Source: Bacteroidota bacterium (GTDB taxonomy: Bacteria; Bacteroidota; Bacteroidia; Chitinophagales; Chitinophagaceae). Taken from it: a DNA stretch of 64,000 bases. The notes below the pieces were generated by a model. That model saw only the letters and a program-made list of their open reading frames with translations. It was not told where the DNA came from and did no database searches. The DNA lies in the NCBI GenBank assembly GCA_023423835.1, contig JAFAEW010000067.1:1-64000 (forward strand), written 5' to 3'. A program made the position numbers and the translations under genes. Shown here piece by piece: positions 26,481-35,371 of the stretch; within the stretch, counting starts at the first letter, position 1, and each line of letters opens with the position of its first letter.

Positions 26481-28217
26481 TTATGCTTCTCCGGTTTTTT
26501 CCCGAACCACACGGTTTAAAAATTTCAGCCGGCTGAAGATCAGGATTCCGCCGATGAAGGCTGAGATTACCAACAGCAGAAAGAACATTTTCTTATCCGT
26601 AAAATTATCCCAGAAGCTTGTCATAACCCCGGCGATCTTTCCACCGATGGAAGTCGATAAAAACCATCCGCCCATCAGAAGGGCCGTTAGCCTCGCCGGC
26701 GCCAGTTTGGATACCAGCGATAATCCTATCGGACTTAAAAAGATCTCACTCACCGTGAATACGCCATAGGTGGCCCACAACCAGTAAGGCGAGGTTTTAT
26801 ATTCATAAACTGAGGGAACCGACATGATTGCAAACACCATTACCAACGACGACAATCCTGAGATAAATAAAGCCATTCCGAATTTTGTAGCCGTGGTAGG
26901 CTCCTTTCCGCGCTTTCGCAGGTATCCGAAAAAAGGAACAAATATCAGCGTCAAAACAACAATGAACAACGGGTTTATCGATTGAAACAATTCGGTATTG
27001 GCGAGCTTTTCGCTCCCGTTTGGCCATTCATCTTTTGGAACATTATTAAAATACGGATCGGGACCCATCACCTGAACGACGTGCGTATTTTTGTCAACAA
27101 TATTTCCATCGCTCAGCTTTACAAGATCACCCTGCAAAGTTTCTGCTACGGGAGAGAAATCCTTTACATCCCTGAAATACTCATCCACCTTATTTACCAA
27201 TCTTGGTGTATCACTTACGGTTTGAAGAAATCCGATCTTTCCCGCGGCTTTTTCCATAGTGGGAGAAACCGTTCTGTCGGTATGCTTTTGTGCCCAGAGG
27301 GTTAAACCGGTAGAATTCTGGTTATAGATGGTCCAGAAAATGATTGAAATGGCAAAGATGAAAAGCAATGCGCCGATGCCTTTTTTATCGGTGCCCCTTG
27401 CGCGGATATAAAGTGAAATATAGAATGCGATGATCGGAAGACAGGCAAAAATAAATGCGTCATTCGACTGGCTTCCCATAATGGTGGTTCCAAAAAGCAG
27501 GGACGGAACGATCCACCCGATGATTGCCGCTATGATGGCCGGAAGAAAAACGTACCCGAAGATCTTTCCGATGGGCATATCTTCCGCCTCTTTTTGTTTG
27601 TGCACTTCGCCCGGCCTAACGTCTTTCAGGTGAGTAGCAAGAATGATGAGTCCGATCACCAATCCTACGCCTGCAGCGGCAAAAGCGTATCCCCATCCGT
27701 ATTGGTTGCGGAGATAAGCGGCCACGAAATTGCAAACGAGTGCGCCCACATTTATCCCCATATAAAAGATGTTGTAAGCGTTGTCCTTCAATGGTTTCAG
27801 ATCAGCGCGATTGTAAATATTTCCGAGCAAAGTGGAAATGTTGGGTTTGAAAAATCCATTGCCGATAATAATTAATCCCAGGGAAATATACAGGGCCGTA
27901 TTTCCCGGGATTGCAAGGCCAAAATATCCCAACGCCATCAGCGCGCCACCAATGAAAATTGATTTAATGTATCCAAGATAGCGGTCGGCTATCAATCCTC
28001 CTATAAAAGGTGTGAGGTAAACAAGGGCGATAAAGGTTCCAACCACATCGGCTCCCATTTTCTCAGACATTCCCTTACCACCGGTCTTCTGATCAATCAG
28101 GTACAACAGCAAAATTCCCACCATCAGATAATAGGCAAACCTTTCCCACATCTCCGTCAAAAACAAAACATATAACGAACGCGGATGCTTGCCTTTTTGA
28201 GAAACGGCTTCTTTCAT
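26481..28217 (-). CDS. POT (PTR2) family proton-dependent oligopeptide transporter
   Basis: The 578-residue major-facilitator protein imports di- and tripeptides with protons. The signature EMWERFAYYLMVGILLLYL near residue 22 is the ExxERFxYY motif that couples proton and peptide binding. GLIADRYLGYIKSI follows, and FFKPNISTLLGNIY is the second PTR2 signature. About 14 helices are expected. A hydrophilic insert at about 320-420 (DTPRLVNKVDEYFRDVKDFSPVAE...) splits the helices and is a feature of Bacteroidota members. It is monocistronic, divergent from purD. Confidence 0.92.
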   Translation of the reverse strand: MKEAVSQKGKHPRSLYVLFLTEMWERFAYYLMVGILLLYLIDQKTGGKGMSEKMGADVVGTFIALVYLTPFIGGLIADRYLGYIKSIFIGGALMALGYFGLAIPGNTALYISLGLIIIGNGFFKPNISTLLGNIYNRADLKPLKDNAYNIFYMGINVGALVCNFVAAYLRNQYGWGYAFAAAGVGLVIGLIILATHLKDVRPGEVHKQKEAEDMPIGKIFGYVFLPAIIAAIIGWIVPSLLFGTTIMGSQSNDAFIFACLPIIAFYISLYIRARGTDKKGIGALLFIFAISIIFWTIYNQNSTGLTLWAQKHTDRTVSPTMEKAAGKIGFLQTVSDTPRLVNKVDEYFRDVKDFSPVAETLQGDLVKLSDGNIVDKNTHVVQVMGPDPYFNNVPKDEWPNGSEKLANTELFQSINPLFIVVLTLIFVPFFGYLRKRGKEPTTATKFGMALFISGLSSLVMVFAIMSVPSVYEYKTSPYWLWATYGVFTVSEIFLSPIGLSLVSKLAPARLTALLMGGWFLSTSIGGKIAGVMTSFWDNFTDKKMFFLLLVISAFIGGILIFSRLKFLNRVVREKTGEA

Positions 28218-28342
28218 AAAAGTTGTTTAAATTAAAAATTCATTGAGGAAAATAACAACCCTCAAAATAACGATAAATTCGAATTCTGATTTTATTTTTC
28301 CTGAAAGCATTTACTTTCGCTGCTCATTAATATTTTTTCAGG

Positions 28343-29623
28343 ATGAACGTTTTAATTCTTGGATCGGGTGGAAGAGAACATGCACTGGCATGGAAAATCC
28401 GCCAAAGCCTTTTGTGCGACCGGTTATTCATTGCACCCGGAAATGCCGGCACCTCAAAAGAAGGAGAAAATGTGAACATCGGTATTAATGACTTCCCATC
28501 CATCAAAACCTTCTGTGTTGAAAACAAAATCAACCTCCTGGTCATTGGTCCGGAAGAACCGCTCGTAAACGGAATTGTCGACTTTTTAAGAGACCAGGTT
28601 GAATTGAAAGAACTGATTCTCGTTGGGCCTTCGGCTTCGGGGGCAAGACTGGAAGGCAGCAAAGCGTTTTCGAAAGCATTTATGCATCGCCATAATATTC
28701 CTACTGCATCTTATGCCGGGTTTGATAAGGGAAGTTTTGAAGACGGAAAAAGATATATTGCGGATCAAAAATTTCCGCTCGTATTGAAAGCCGACGGACT
28801 CGCGGCAGGAAAAGGCGTTGTTATCGCCCATTCGGCAGCAGAGGCATTGGAAGTTTTTGAGGAAATGCTGCTGAAAGATGCGTTTGGAAAAGCAGGCGCA
28901 AAGGTGGTGATAGAATCTTTTCTCGACGGCATCGAATCGAGTGTCTTTATTCTCACCGATGGAAGGGAATACAAAATCATCGGACATGCAAAAGATTATA
29001 AAAAAATAGGAGAAAACGAAACCGGTCCCAATACCGGTGGAATGGGCTGCGTTAGCCCGGTTCCTTTTATGGACAGTATGTTCTTTAAAAAGGTGGAAGA
29101 AAATATCATTGTTCCAACCATCAAAGGATTGCAGGAAGAGGGGATTGATTATAAGGGATTTTTATTTTTCGGATTGATGAAAGTGGGCGATGAACCTTTT
29201 GTGATAGAATACAATTGCCGAATGGGTGATCCGGAAACTGAAGTTGTGATGCCACGGTTGAAAAATGATCTGCTCCAACTTTTTATTGACCTCGAAAAGA
29301 ATCAGCTTTCTACCACCGATGTCGCATTCGATACAAGGGCTTGTGCAACCGTTATGGCGGTTAGTGGCGGCTATCCGGGAAAATATGAAAAAAATAAACC
29401 GATCCGATTTCCGGAAGAACAACCGGATGCTGACACCATCGTCTTCCATGCAGGAACCATGGGACTGGACGATCAAACGGTTACAAATGGCGGAAGGGTA
29501 GTGGCGGTAAGTTCTTTTGGTGATTCGATTGGCGAAGCGGTTCAACATTCTTTGCGCTACATTTCGAAAATAGAATTTGAAGGCATGTATTACCGGCGCG
29601 ATATCGGATTCGAATTTCTTTGA
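28343..29623 (+). CDS. purD: Phosphoribosylamine-glycine ligase
   Basis: The 426-residue enzyme (GAR synthetase) joins glycine to phosphoribosylamine in the second step of purine synthesis. It has the N-terminal MNVLILGSGGREHALAWK, the ATP-grasp core (KADGLAAGKGVVIAHSAAEA; GPNTGGMGCVSPVP) and the metal-binding EYNCRMGDPETEVVMPRL. Length is normal. It stands alone here, with purQ 18 kb upstream and purL 6 kb downstream, so the purine pathway is scattered. Confidence 0.96.
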   Translation: MNVLILGSGGREHALAWKIRQSLLCDRLFIAPGNAGTSKEGENVNIGINDFPSIKTFCVENKINLLVIGPEEPLVNGIVDFLRDQVELKELILVGPSASGARLEGSKAFSKAFMHRHNIPTASYAGFDKGSFEDGKRYIADQKFPLVLKADGLAAGKGVVIAHSAAEALEVFEEMLLKDAFGKAGAKVVIESFLDGIESSVFILTDGREYKIIGHAKDYKKIGENETGPNTGGMGCVSPVPFMDSMFFKKVEENIIVPTIKGLQEEGIDYKGFLFFGLMKVGDEPFVIEYNCRMGDPETEVVMPRLKNDLLQLFIDLEKNQLSTTDVAFDTRACATVMAVSGGYPGKYEKNKPIRFPEEQPDADTIVFHAGTMGLDDQTVTNGGRVVAVSSFGDSIGEAVQHSLRYISKIEFEGMYYRRDIGFEFL

Positions 29624-29926
29624 GTATCAGGCTGTTGTAAAAATGTTGAAAACTTCTTTGCCTGGTTTACCGGTTTTGCATCTTTTCTTTGCTAATTCTG
29701 CATGGAAATAAAATCGGGCAGTATGGATGGTAAAGGGCTGGATAGCAGCCTGTTGAGCAGTTGAATTACAAAAACGGAAGTAAGAAAATGACGATGAGAA
29801 ATAAAGCAAGCGTAAAAATCGTTCCCTTGTTGATGAAAAACAGGTTTCTTATCCTTTGTTATTTCAGTTTATTTACTTCAATTTTGCACGCATTCTAACT
29901 AATATAAAATAAGCGAATTTAATATA
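29624..29926. other. Gene-free stretch between purD and mreB
   Basis: This 303-bp stretch holds no confident gene, repeat or strong terminator. A 36-codon frame at 29788-29898 (MTMRNKASVKIV...) ends 28 bp before mreB; it has a basic start and hydrophobic middle but no other support. The sequence before mreB is A/T-rich and probably carries its promoter. Confidence 0.5.
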
Positions 29927-30952
29927 ATGGGAATTTTCAATTTTTTTACTCAGGAGATCGCGATGGATCTGGGAACAGCCAACACCCTCATTATTCATAA
30001 CGAAGAAATAGTGGTAAATGAGCCGTCCATTGTGGCACTGAACCGTAACAATCTGAAGGAGGTTTTGGCCGTGGGAAAACGTGCCCTTATGATGCACGAA
30101 AAAACCCACGAGAGCATCCGTACCGTGAGGCCGTTGAAAGATGGTGTAATCGCCGATTTCAACGCGGCGGAACTGATGATCAGGGAAATGATCAAAATGA
30201 TCTATCCTAAAAAACCGCTTTTTCCGCCGAGCTGGAGAATGATGATCTGTATCCCGAGCAGCATTACTGAAGTTGAAAAACGTGCGGTAAGAGACAGTGC
30301 TGAACAGGCCGGAGCGAAAGAAGTCTATTTACTGCATGAGCCGATGGCCGCCGCATTAGGAATTGGAATCGATGTGGAAGAGCCGGTTGGAAATATGATC
30401 ATTGATATTGGCGGCGGAACCACCGGCATCACCGTGATTGCGCTTGCCGGAATCGTTTGCGATCAGTCGATCCGCGTGGCAGGGGATGAATTTACGGCCG
30501 ATATTATGGAAGCTCTTCGCCGTTACCATAGCCTGTTGATCGGTGAAAGAACAGCGGAACAAATCAAGATCCAGATAGGGAGTGCAATGAAAGACCTGGA
30601 AACGCCTCCCGATGATCTTCCCGTAAACGGACGCGACCTGGTGACCGGTATTCCCAAACAAATCATGGTAAGTTACCAGGAAGTAGCCGAAGCATTGGAC
30701 AAATCTATATTCAAGATTGAAGAAGCAATTCTGAAGGCATTGGAAACGACGCCTCCTGAACTTGCCGCAGATATTTATCGTCGCGGTTTGTATTTGACCG
30801 GCGGCGGCGCTCTGTTAAGGGGACTGGATAAACGTTTGAGTCAAAAAATAAAATTACCTGTTCATATTGCCGATGATCCACTGAAAAGCGTTGTGAGAGG
30901 CACCGGCCTTGCGCTGAAAAATTATCAGCGTTATCCGTTTGTGATGAGATGA
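29927..30952 (+). CDS. mreB: Rod shape-determining protein MreB
   Basis: This 341-residue bacterial actin polymerises under the inner membrane and guides cell-wall growth along the rod. The phosphate-1 motif MDLGTANTLI, phosphate-2 IDIGGGTTGITVIAL and adenosine motif LTGGGALLRGLDKRL are all present. The N-terminal MGIFNFFTQE helix is the likely membrane-binding amphipathic part. Length is normal. It heads the mreB-mreC-mreD order, with a 75-bp gap to mreC. Confidence 0.96.
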   Translation: MGIFNFFTQEIAMDLGTANTLIIHNEEIVVNEPSIVALNRNNLKEVLAVGKRALMMHEKTHESIRTVRPLKDGVIADFNAAELMIREMIKMIYPKKPLFPPSWRMMICIPSSITEVEKRAVRDSAEQAGAKEVYLLHEPMAAALGIGIDVEEPVGNMIIDIGGGTTGITVIALAGIVCDQSIRVAGDEFTADIMEALRRYHSLLIGERTAEQIKIQIGSAMKDLETPPDDLPVNGRDLVTGIPKQIMVSYQEVAEALDKSIFKIEEAILKALETTPPELAADIYRRGLYLTGGGALLRGLDKRLSQKIKLPVHIADDPLKSVVRGTGLALKNYQRYPFVMR

Positions 30953-31027
30953 TGTATTCTGTTTTTATTACCATTAAAATATCGTTGTAGTTTCCCTTTC
31001 AATGGATAAACAGGAGGAATTCCGTTC

Positions 31028-31882
31028 ATGCGCAATATTTTTCTTTTCATAAGGCAGTTTTTTCACCTCCTCCTATTCTTTGTTTTGGAAGGAATCGGAA
31101 TTTATATCCTTGTTACCTACAACAAAACACACCAGGCCTTTTTGGGCGAAAAAGCCAATGAGGTAACCGGTGTGATTAATGAAAAATACAACGCAATAGA
31201 ATATTATTTTCATCTTAAAAGCACCAACGATTCACTCGTTAGAGAAAATGCGAGGCTGCATAATCTTTTGCCCGGCAGTTTTGAAAGCGCCGACACCGGC
31301 CACCTTGTTTTTATCGATTCCCTCGCTTTTGACAGTCTGAAAACCAGGAAATTCAACTTTCTCGAGGCCAAAGTGGTAAACAATTCCGTAAGTCTCGAAA
31401 ACAATTACATCACCATCCATCGGGGCAGCGGGCAAGGTGTTACAACCGATATGGGCGTGATCGGTCCCGACGGAATTGTGGGAAAGGTGATTCTCGTGAG
31501 TGAAAATTACAGCCGCGTAATGAGCCTCCTCAACCGGAAAAGCAAGGTTTCTGCCATGCTTAAAAAAGGACTTTTCATCGGAGACGTAGAGTGGGATGGC
31601 GTAAATCCCGACTATGTGCTCATGAATAAAGTGCCGATCCGTGCAAAACCCCAACCGGGCGATACGGTTCTTACGAGTAACGTTTCAGAAAAATTAAGCT
31701 TTCCTCCCGGAATTATGATTGGAACAGTAGCAGAAGTGTTGCCCGATCCAACAAGTTCCTATTTTTATACCCTGAAATTGAAGACAGCAACCAATTTTTA
31801 TTCATTACAATATGTTTATCTCACAGAAAATGTTCAGTGGGAAGAACAAAAAAAGCTGGAAGCAAAAACTCCGAAAGACTGA
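31028..31882 (+). CDS. mreC: Rod shape-determining protein MreC
   Basis: The 284-residue protein is anchored by an N-terminal helix (about 10-32). A coiled-coil (about 60-90) and the periplasmic beta-domain follow (NNYITIHRGSGQGVTTDMGVIGPDGIVGKVI; RAKPQPGDTVLTSNVSEKLSFPPGIMIGTV). It links MreB to PBP2 in the elongasome. CAGGAGGAA lies about 10 bp before the ATG, an SD-like site that is uncommon in this phylum. Its stop overlaps the mreD start by one base. Confidence 0.93.
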   Translation: MRNIFLFIRQFFHLLLFFVLEGIGIYILVTYNKTHQAFLGEKANEVTGVINEKYNAIEYYFHLKSTNDSLVRENARLHNLLPGSFESADTGHLVFIDSLAFDSLKTRKFNFLEAKVVNNSVSLENNYITIHRGSGQGVTTDMGVIGPDGIVGKVILVSENYSRVMSLLNRKSKVSAMLKKGLFIGDVEWDGVNPDYVLMNKVPIRAKPQPGDTVLTSNVSEKLSFPPGIMIGTVAEVLPDPTSSYFYTLKLKTATNFYSLQYVYLTENVQWEEQKKLEAKTPKD

Positions 31883-32415
31883 TGGGAATGCTGTTTAAAA
31901 ATATTATCCGTTTCATTTTATTTATTCTCGTGCAGGCGTTTGTGCTCGATAAAGTACCACCCTTGCACCAATATGTAAAGCCGATTTTATATTTCCTCTT
32001 CATCCTGTGGCTTCCTTTCAGCATCAATCGCGGATGGCAAATGATCATCGCGTTTGTATTCGGACTCTGCATGGATTATTTTTCCGGTACGCCCGGCTTT
32101 CATGTAATTCCCTCGGTTTTGATCGCTTACCTGCGGCCATTTCTGTTGAATGTACTGCTTCCGCAGGATTCTGATGAATACAGCTATCAGGAGCCGAGTA
32201 TCAGAAGTATGGGCGGCATGCCTTATACCGTTTATGTATTGCTGCTTACCTTTATTCACAACGCCTGTCTCGTTCTGATCGAATGGTTGCAGTTTGGCGA
32301 TTTTTTGTTTTTTATTGGAAAGGTTGCGGCTACAACCGCTCTCAGCCTGGTTTTGATCTTCATAACCGAATTGCTTTTCCCCCGGCAGGCTAAGTTCAAA
32401 ACAAATACCGCCTGA
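31882..32415 (+). CDS. mreD: Rod shape-determining protein MreD
   Basis: The 177-residue protein has about five transmembrane segments (MGMLFKNIIRFILFILVQAFVLDKVPP; ILYFLFILWLPF; MIIAFVFGLCMDYFSGTPGFHVIPSVLIAYLRP) typical of Bacteroidota MreD. The ATG at 31882 overlaps the mreC stop in TGATG, indicating translational coupling. The upstream start at 31837 would lie inside mreC and adds a non-family basic peptide. The usual next genes (PBP2 and RodA) do not follow. Confidence 0.9.
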   Translation: MGMLFKNIIRFILFILVQAFVLDKVPPLHQYVKPILYFLFILWLPFSINRGWQMIIAFVFGLCMDYFSGTPGFHVIPSVLIAYLRPFLLNVLLPQDSDEYSYQEPSIRSMGGMPYTVYVLLLTFIHNACLVLIEWLQFGDFLFFIGKVAATTALSLVLIFITELLFPRQAKFKTNTA

Positions 32416-32500
32416 TCAGAATGAGTTGAATGGAGTCTCTTCAACCTGTCCGTTTCTTCCTGGCATCAATTTTTAATCTTTTAATCTAAAAAGAAGAGAT

Positions 32501-32764
32501 ATGGAAGACAAAAATAAGCAAGGCCGGAATTCCTCAGACGACGACAATTACAATGATTCTGAAGGGAAAAGGGAAGATGCGACTGAAAAAGGGAACAACG
32601 CTAAAAATGCGGTTTATACAAACGGAAGTGCTGCCCAACAGCAGATTGAACGCGATAAAAAGCCGGGTGAAGATGAAGATGTCTTCGACAACGGTTTGAA
32701 TGTTCCCCTAACCGATACTACCGCCTCCTGGAATGAAGATGAAGAGGATAACCGGGTGGACTAA
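32501..32764 (+). CDS. Small acidic low-complexity protein
   Basis: The 87-residue protein is highly hydrophilic and rich in Asp, Glu, Asn, Lys and Gly (DDDNYNDSEGKREDATEKGNNAKN...DEDVFDNGL...WNEDEEDNRVD). No signal peptide, Cys or fold is apparent, so it is likely disordered. It lies 85 bp after mreD, on the same strand. No family is recognised. The ordered codon pattern and clean stop make it a plausible gene, but evidence is limited to its open frame and context. Confidence 0.55.
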   Translation: MEDKNKQGRNSSDDDNYNDSEGKREDATEKGNNAKNAVYTNGSAAQQQIERDKKPGEDEDVFDNGLNVPLTDTTASWNEDEEDNRVD

Positions 32765-33176
32765 TCTTATTTCAACTTCTGTCCGCATAGTTTCAACCTG
32801 CTTTACTTTCTAATCAGGAAGATAGGAAAGCTAGGCAGGGATTTTATGTTTCTGAATTTCTGCGCTAAACCTCCCCGATTTCTGCCACCTTCCGCATTCG
32901 AATGGCAATTTCTTTCAATCCAAAACCAGAATCCTGATTATTTGTTGAAAAGGAAGAGTATCGTTCTGCCACGATCGATTTCCTCCCGCACCCTATTGCC
33001 TTTGATCTCTCTTATTCGTTCGTTTTGCCAAACAAATCACCACATTTTTCCGCTTCCGCCGTTCATCCCTAAATATTTACCGTTCCTAATTATAAATAGT
33101 AGTTGGTTTCGCATAGTACCTACCTTTGACTTGTAATTATTTAAAACAAGTACTGTAAAAAGATAAGGAGGTTATT
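32765..33176. other. Gene-free stretch with a promoter
   Basis: This 412-bp stretch holds a Pro/Phe/Ser-rich frame (32846-33136) that looks like chance. The TACCTTTG box at 33121-33128 is the only clear signal. No repeat family member and no tRNA was seen. Confidence 0.5.
33121..33128 (+). promoter_or_regulatory. Putative -7 box for the exported protein at 33177
   Basis: TACCTTTG fits TAnnTTTG. TTG at 33103-33105 is a possible -33 element with 15-bp spacing. The leader of about 40 nt would contain the strong AAGGAGG site at about 33165-33171. Confidence 0.45.
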
Positions 33177-33617
33177 ATGAAAAAGACCATCATCAGTTCC
33201 GCTCTCATCATTTGTATGACAATTTTGGTGTTCAACCGTCAGATTTCAGAATGCATCTGGCCTGAAAAGCCGGTAACCAAAAACGTAAGCCTTGCCATCT
33301 CTGCGGACGACAATTATCATTTATCAGCTTACGAACATTCAAAAGCCACTGTGCATGTTGGTATCTTCAAAATCGTGAAGGGAAAGCAAAGCCTGGTTTG
33401 GGAAAAGGATTTTGACACCCTTTTGTTGAAAGATTACCCGGAAAACGGTAACGCCATCCGGCATAACATCACCATTCCCAAGGTGTATGAAAAAAGGGAA
33501 GACCTTATCATTCGCTATAAGATCACCTACAACAGTAAAGGAAATATTGTAGAACTGAAAAACGGATCATTTTTCCCCGAAGGAAAAAGCACCGATCTCC
33601 TGACAATTAAAATCTAA
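33177..33617 (+). CDS. Exported protein of unknown function with strong Shine-Dalgarno site
   Basis: The 146-residue protein has a signal peptide or anchor (about 1-22) and a beta-rich mature part (NVSLAISADDNYHLSAYEHSKATVHVGIFKIV...HNITIPKVYEKREDLIIRYKITYN). It resembles a single beta-sandwich, but no family is recognised. AAGGAGG stands five bases before the ATG, a rare feature in this window. The sequence GATAAGGAGGTT around it also occurs in repeat family A. It is a single gene with its own promoter-like box and a good terminator. Confidence 0.72.
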   Translation: MKKTIISSALIICMTILVFNRQISECIWPEKPVTKNVSLAISADDNYHLSAYEHSKATVHVGIFKIVKGKQSLVWEKDFDTLLLKDYPENGNAIRHNITIPKVYEKREDLIIRYKITYNSKGNIVELKNGSFFPEGKSTDLLTIKI

Positions 33618-33637
33618 GGTTAGCATAAACAGGATAG

Positions 33638-33672
33638 AAAAGCTGTTCGCGGAGGCGGATGGCTTTTTTTTT
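33638..33672 (+). terminator. Rho-independent terminator
   Basis: A 13-bp stem (33638-33650 with 33655-33667, including a few G-T pairs) closes a GGAG loop and is followed by a long T run. It lies 21 bp after the stop of the 146-residue protein. Confidence 0.88.
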
Positions 33673-33830
33673 GATTAGATCTTTCTGCCTGAAGTAACTG
33701 TCTCCTCGCGGTATTTCAGTGGAACAATTGGAATGATAACAAAAACGATACTTCATCCATGGGAAAACCGTGAAATGAAAATACAGAGACAGGCGATTGG
33801 TATAAAACGATAAACTACTTAATTTACATT

Positions 33831-34646
33831 ATGCAACAACCAAGAGTGATTCTAAACAACGGACTTCAAATGCCTTTATTGGGGTTTGGGGTGTATAAAA
33901 TGCATGGAAAAGAAGCCGAAACAGCAATTGAAACCGCCATTAAAACCGGCTACCGGCTGATAGATACTGCGGCCGCCTATGGAAATGAAAAACAGGTAGG
34001 AAATGCAATCCGATCATCGGGCATAAACAGAAATCACCTTTTTGTAACCACCAAAGTTGAAAATAAAGACCAGGGTTACGATTCCACTCTTAAAGCTTTC
34101 GACGAAAGTATGAAAAGGCTTAACATCGAATACATCGATCTTTATTTGATTCATTGGCCTATTAAAGGCAAACGGGAAGAAACCTGGAAAGCATTGGAAA
34201 AGTTGTATTCCGAAAAAAGGGTAAGAGGGATCGGCGTTTCAAATTACCTGCTACCTTTTTTAACCGAATTAGCCGGTAATTCCAATACCCTTCCTTTGGT
34301 AAACCAGCTGGAGTTTTCACCTTTTCTTTATCTGAAGGACGAACTGAATTATTGCAGAACGCACCGGATTCAATTGCAATCTTACAGTCCTCTTACACGA
34401 ACTAAAAAGTTTGACCATCCCGGGTTATTGTCGCTGGCAAAAAAATACGGAAAAACGCCGGCTCAGATCATTCTGCGATGGAATATACAGTTGGGTGTTT
34501 CGGTTATCCCAAAATCGGCTCATCCGGAGCGGATCAGGGAAAATTTCAATATTTTTGATTTTTCCATTTCTCCGGAGGATATGAAAACCGTCGAATCCTT
34601 TGATGAAGGCTTTCGGGTAGTAGAAAGTCCGATGGGAATGTTTTAA
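33831..34646 (+). CDS. Aldo/keto reductase (AKR5-like)
   Basis: The 271-residue NADPH-dependent reductase has an eight-stranded barrel. The catalytic tetrad is visible: Asp and Tyr in RLIDTAAAYGNE, Lys in VTTKVE, His in LIHWP. The C-terminal cofactor site VIPKSAHPERIRENFNIFDFSIS is intact. It resembles the 2,5-diketogluconate reductase/YvgN group, with broad aldehyde use in known members; the substrate is not predictable. There is a 214-bp gap upstream containing the previous terminator. It is followed 18 bp later by the cyclophilin lipoprotein, so the two may form an operon. Confidence 0.92.
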   Translation: MQQPRVILNNGLQMPLLGFGVYKMHGKEAETAIETAIKTGYRLIDTAAAYGNEKQVGNAIRSSGINRNHLFVTTKVENKDQGYDSTLKAFDESMKRLNIEYIDLYLIHWPIKGKREETWKALEKLYSEKRVRGIGVSNYLLPFLTELAGNSNTLPLVNQLEFSPFLYLKDELNYCRTHRIQLQSYSPLTRTKKFDHPGLLSLAKKYGKTPAQIILRWNIQLGVSVIPKSAHPERIRENFNIFDFSISPEDMKTVESFDEGFRVVESPMGMF

Positions 34647-34664
34647 TCTGACCAGATATTCATT

Positions 34665-35258
34665 ATGTCAAAAGCCGCTTTTTCTATTCTTTTCGCCTTG
34701 ATTTCCATTGTCATTGGTTGCTCTTCTCCTCCAACAAAAGATCCCCATGTTGTAATAAAAACCGGCTGGGGCGATATTGAAGTGGAACTGTATCCTGAGA
34801 AAGCACCAAAAACCGTGGCTGCTTTTCTCTCCTATATAGATTCGGGCTTGTATAAAAAGGCCAGTTTTTACCGCGTCTTAAATGATGAAAATCAGTTCAC
34901 CGGCGTTCCGCATGCTTTCCTGATCCAGGGAGGCATCTGGCAAACCGATCATTCCAGGGCTGTTTCTGTGCCGGGGGTGCCGCATGAAAGCACCAGGGAA
35001 ACCGGAATTCTCCATACCAACGGCACCATTTCACTCGCAAGGGAAGCGCCGGGAACCGGCGGAACCGAATTCTTTATCTGTATCGGGGATCAGCACGGGT
35101 TTGATTTTGGGGGAGATAATAATCCTGACGGGCAAGGAAATGCGGCATTCGGCCGGGTAGTAAAAGGAATGGAAGTGGTAAAAAAGATTTACCATCAGCC
35201 TGAATATAATCAACGTTTTGATCCTCCTGTTTCAATCGATAAGATTGTAAGGAAATAA
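34665..35258 (+). CDS. Cyclophilin-type peptidyl-prolyl isomerase, lipoprotein
   Basis: The 197-residue isomerase has a lipoprotein signal with Cys19 (SIVIGCSS). The cyclophilin domain follows: VVIKTGWGDIEVELYPEKAPKTVAAFLSYIDSGLYKKASFYRV, FLIQGG, and GTEFFICIGDQHGFDFGG...AAFGRVVKGMEVVKKI. The active-site Arg is in FYRV and the Gln in LIQGG. It should help fold proteins at the periplasmic face of a membrane. It lies 18 bp after the aldo/keto reductase. Confidence 0.93.
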   Translation: MSKAAFSILFALISIVIGCSSPPTKDPHVVIKTGWGDIEVELYPEKAPKTVAAFLSYIDSGLYKKASFYRVLNDENQFTGVPHAFLIQGGIWQTDHSRAVSVPGVPHESTRETGILHTNGTISLAREAPGTGGTEFFICIGDQHGFDFGGDNNPDGQGNAAFGRVVKGMEVVKKIYHQPEYNQRFDPPVSIDKIVRK

Positions 35259-35317
35259 TGATCGACCGGATCGCTATCATTTGTTGATAATCATTCATCA
35301 TTCATTCAGAATCCTCT

Positions 35318-35325
35318 TACCTTTG
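35318..35325 (+). promoter_or_regulatory. Putative -7 box for purL
   Basis: TACCTTTG fits TAnnTTTG and lies 46 bp before the purL ATG at 35372, in the 113-bp gap after the cyclophilin gene. No clear -33 partner is seen. Confidence 0.4.
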
Positions 35326-35371
35326 CCGCAACCGGAAAAGTTCCTTCTAAAAAAACCGGAATTTGATAAAA

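Noticed and set aside
32846..33136. 96-codon frame
   Set aside because: Composition is unlike a real protein (many Pro, Phe, Ser, Ile), and the promoter of the next gene lies inside it.
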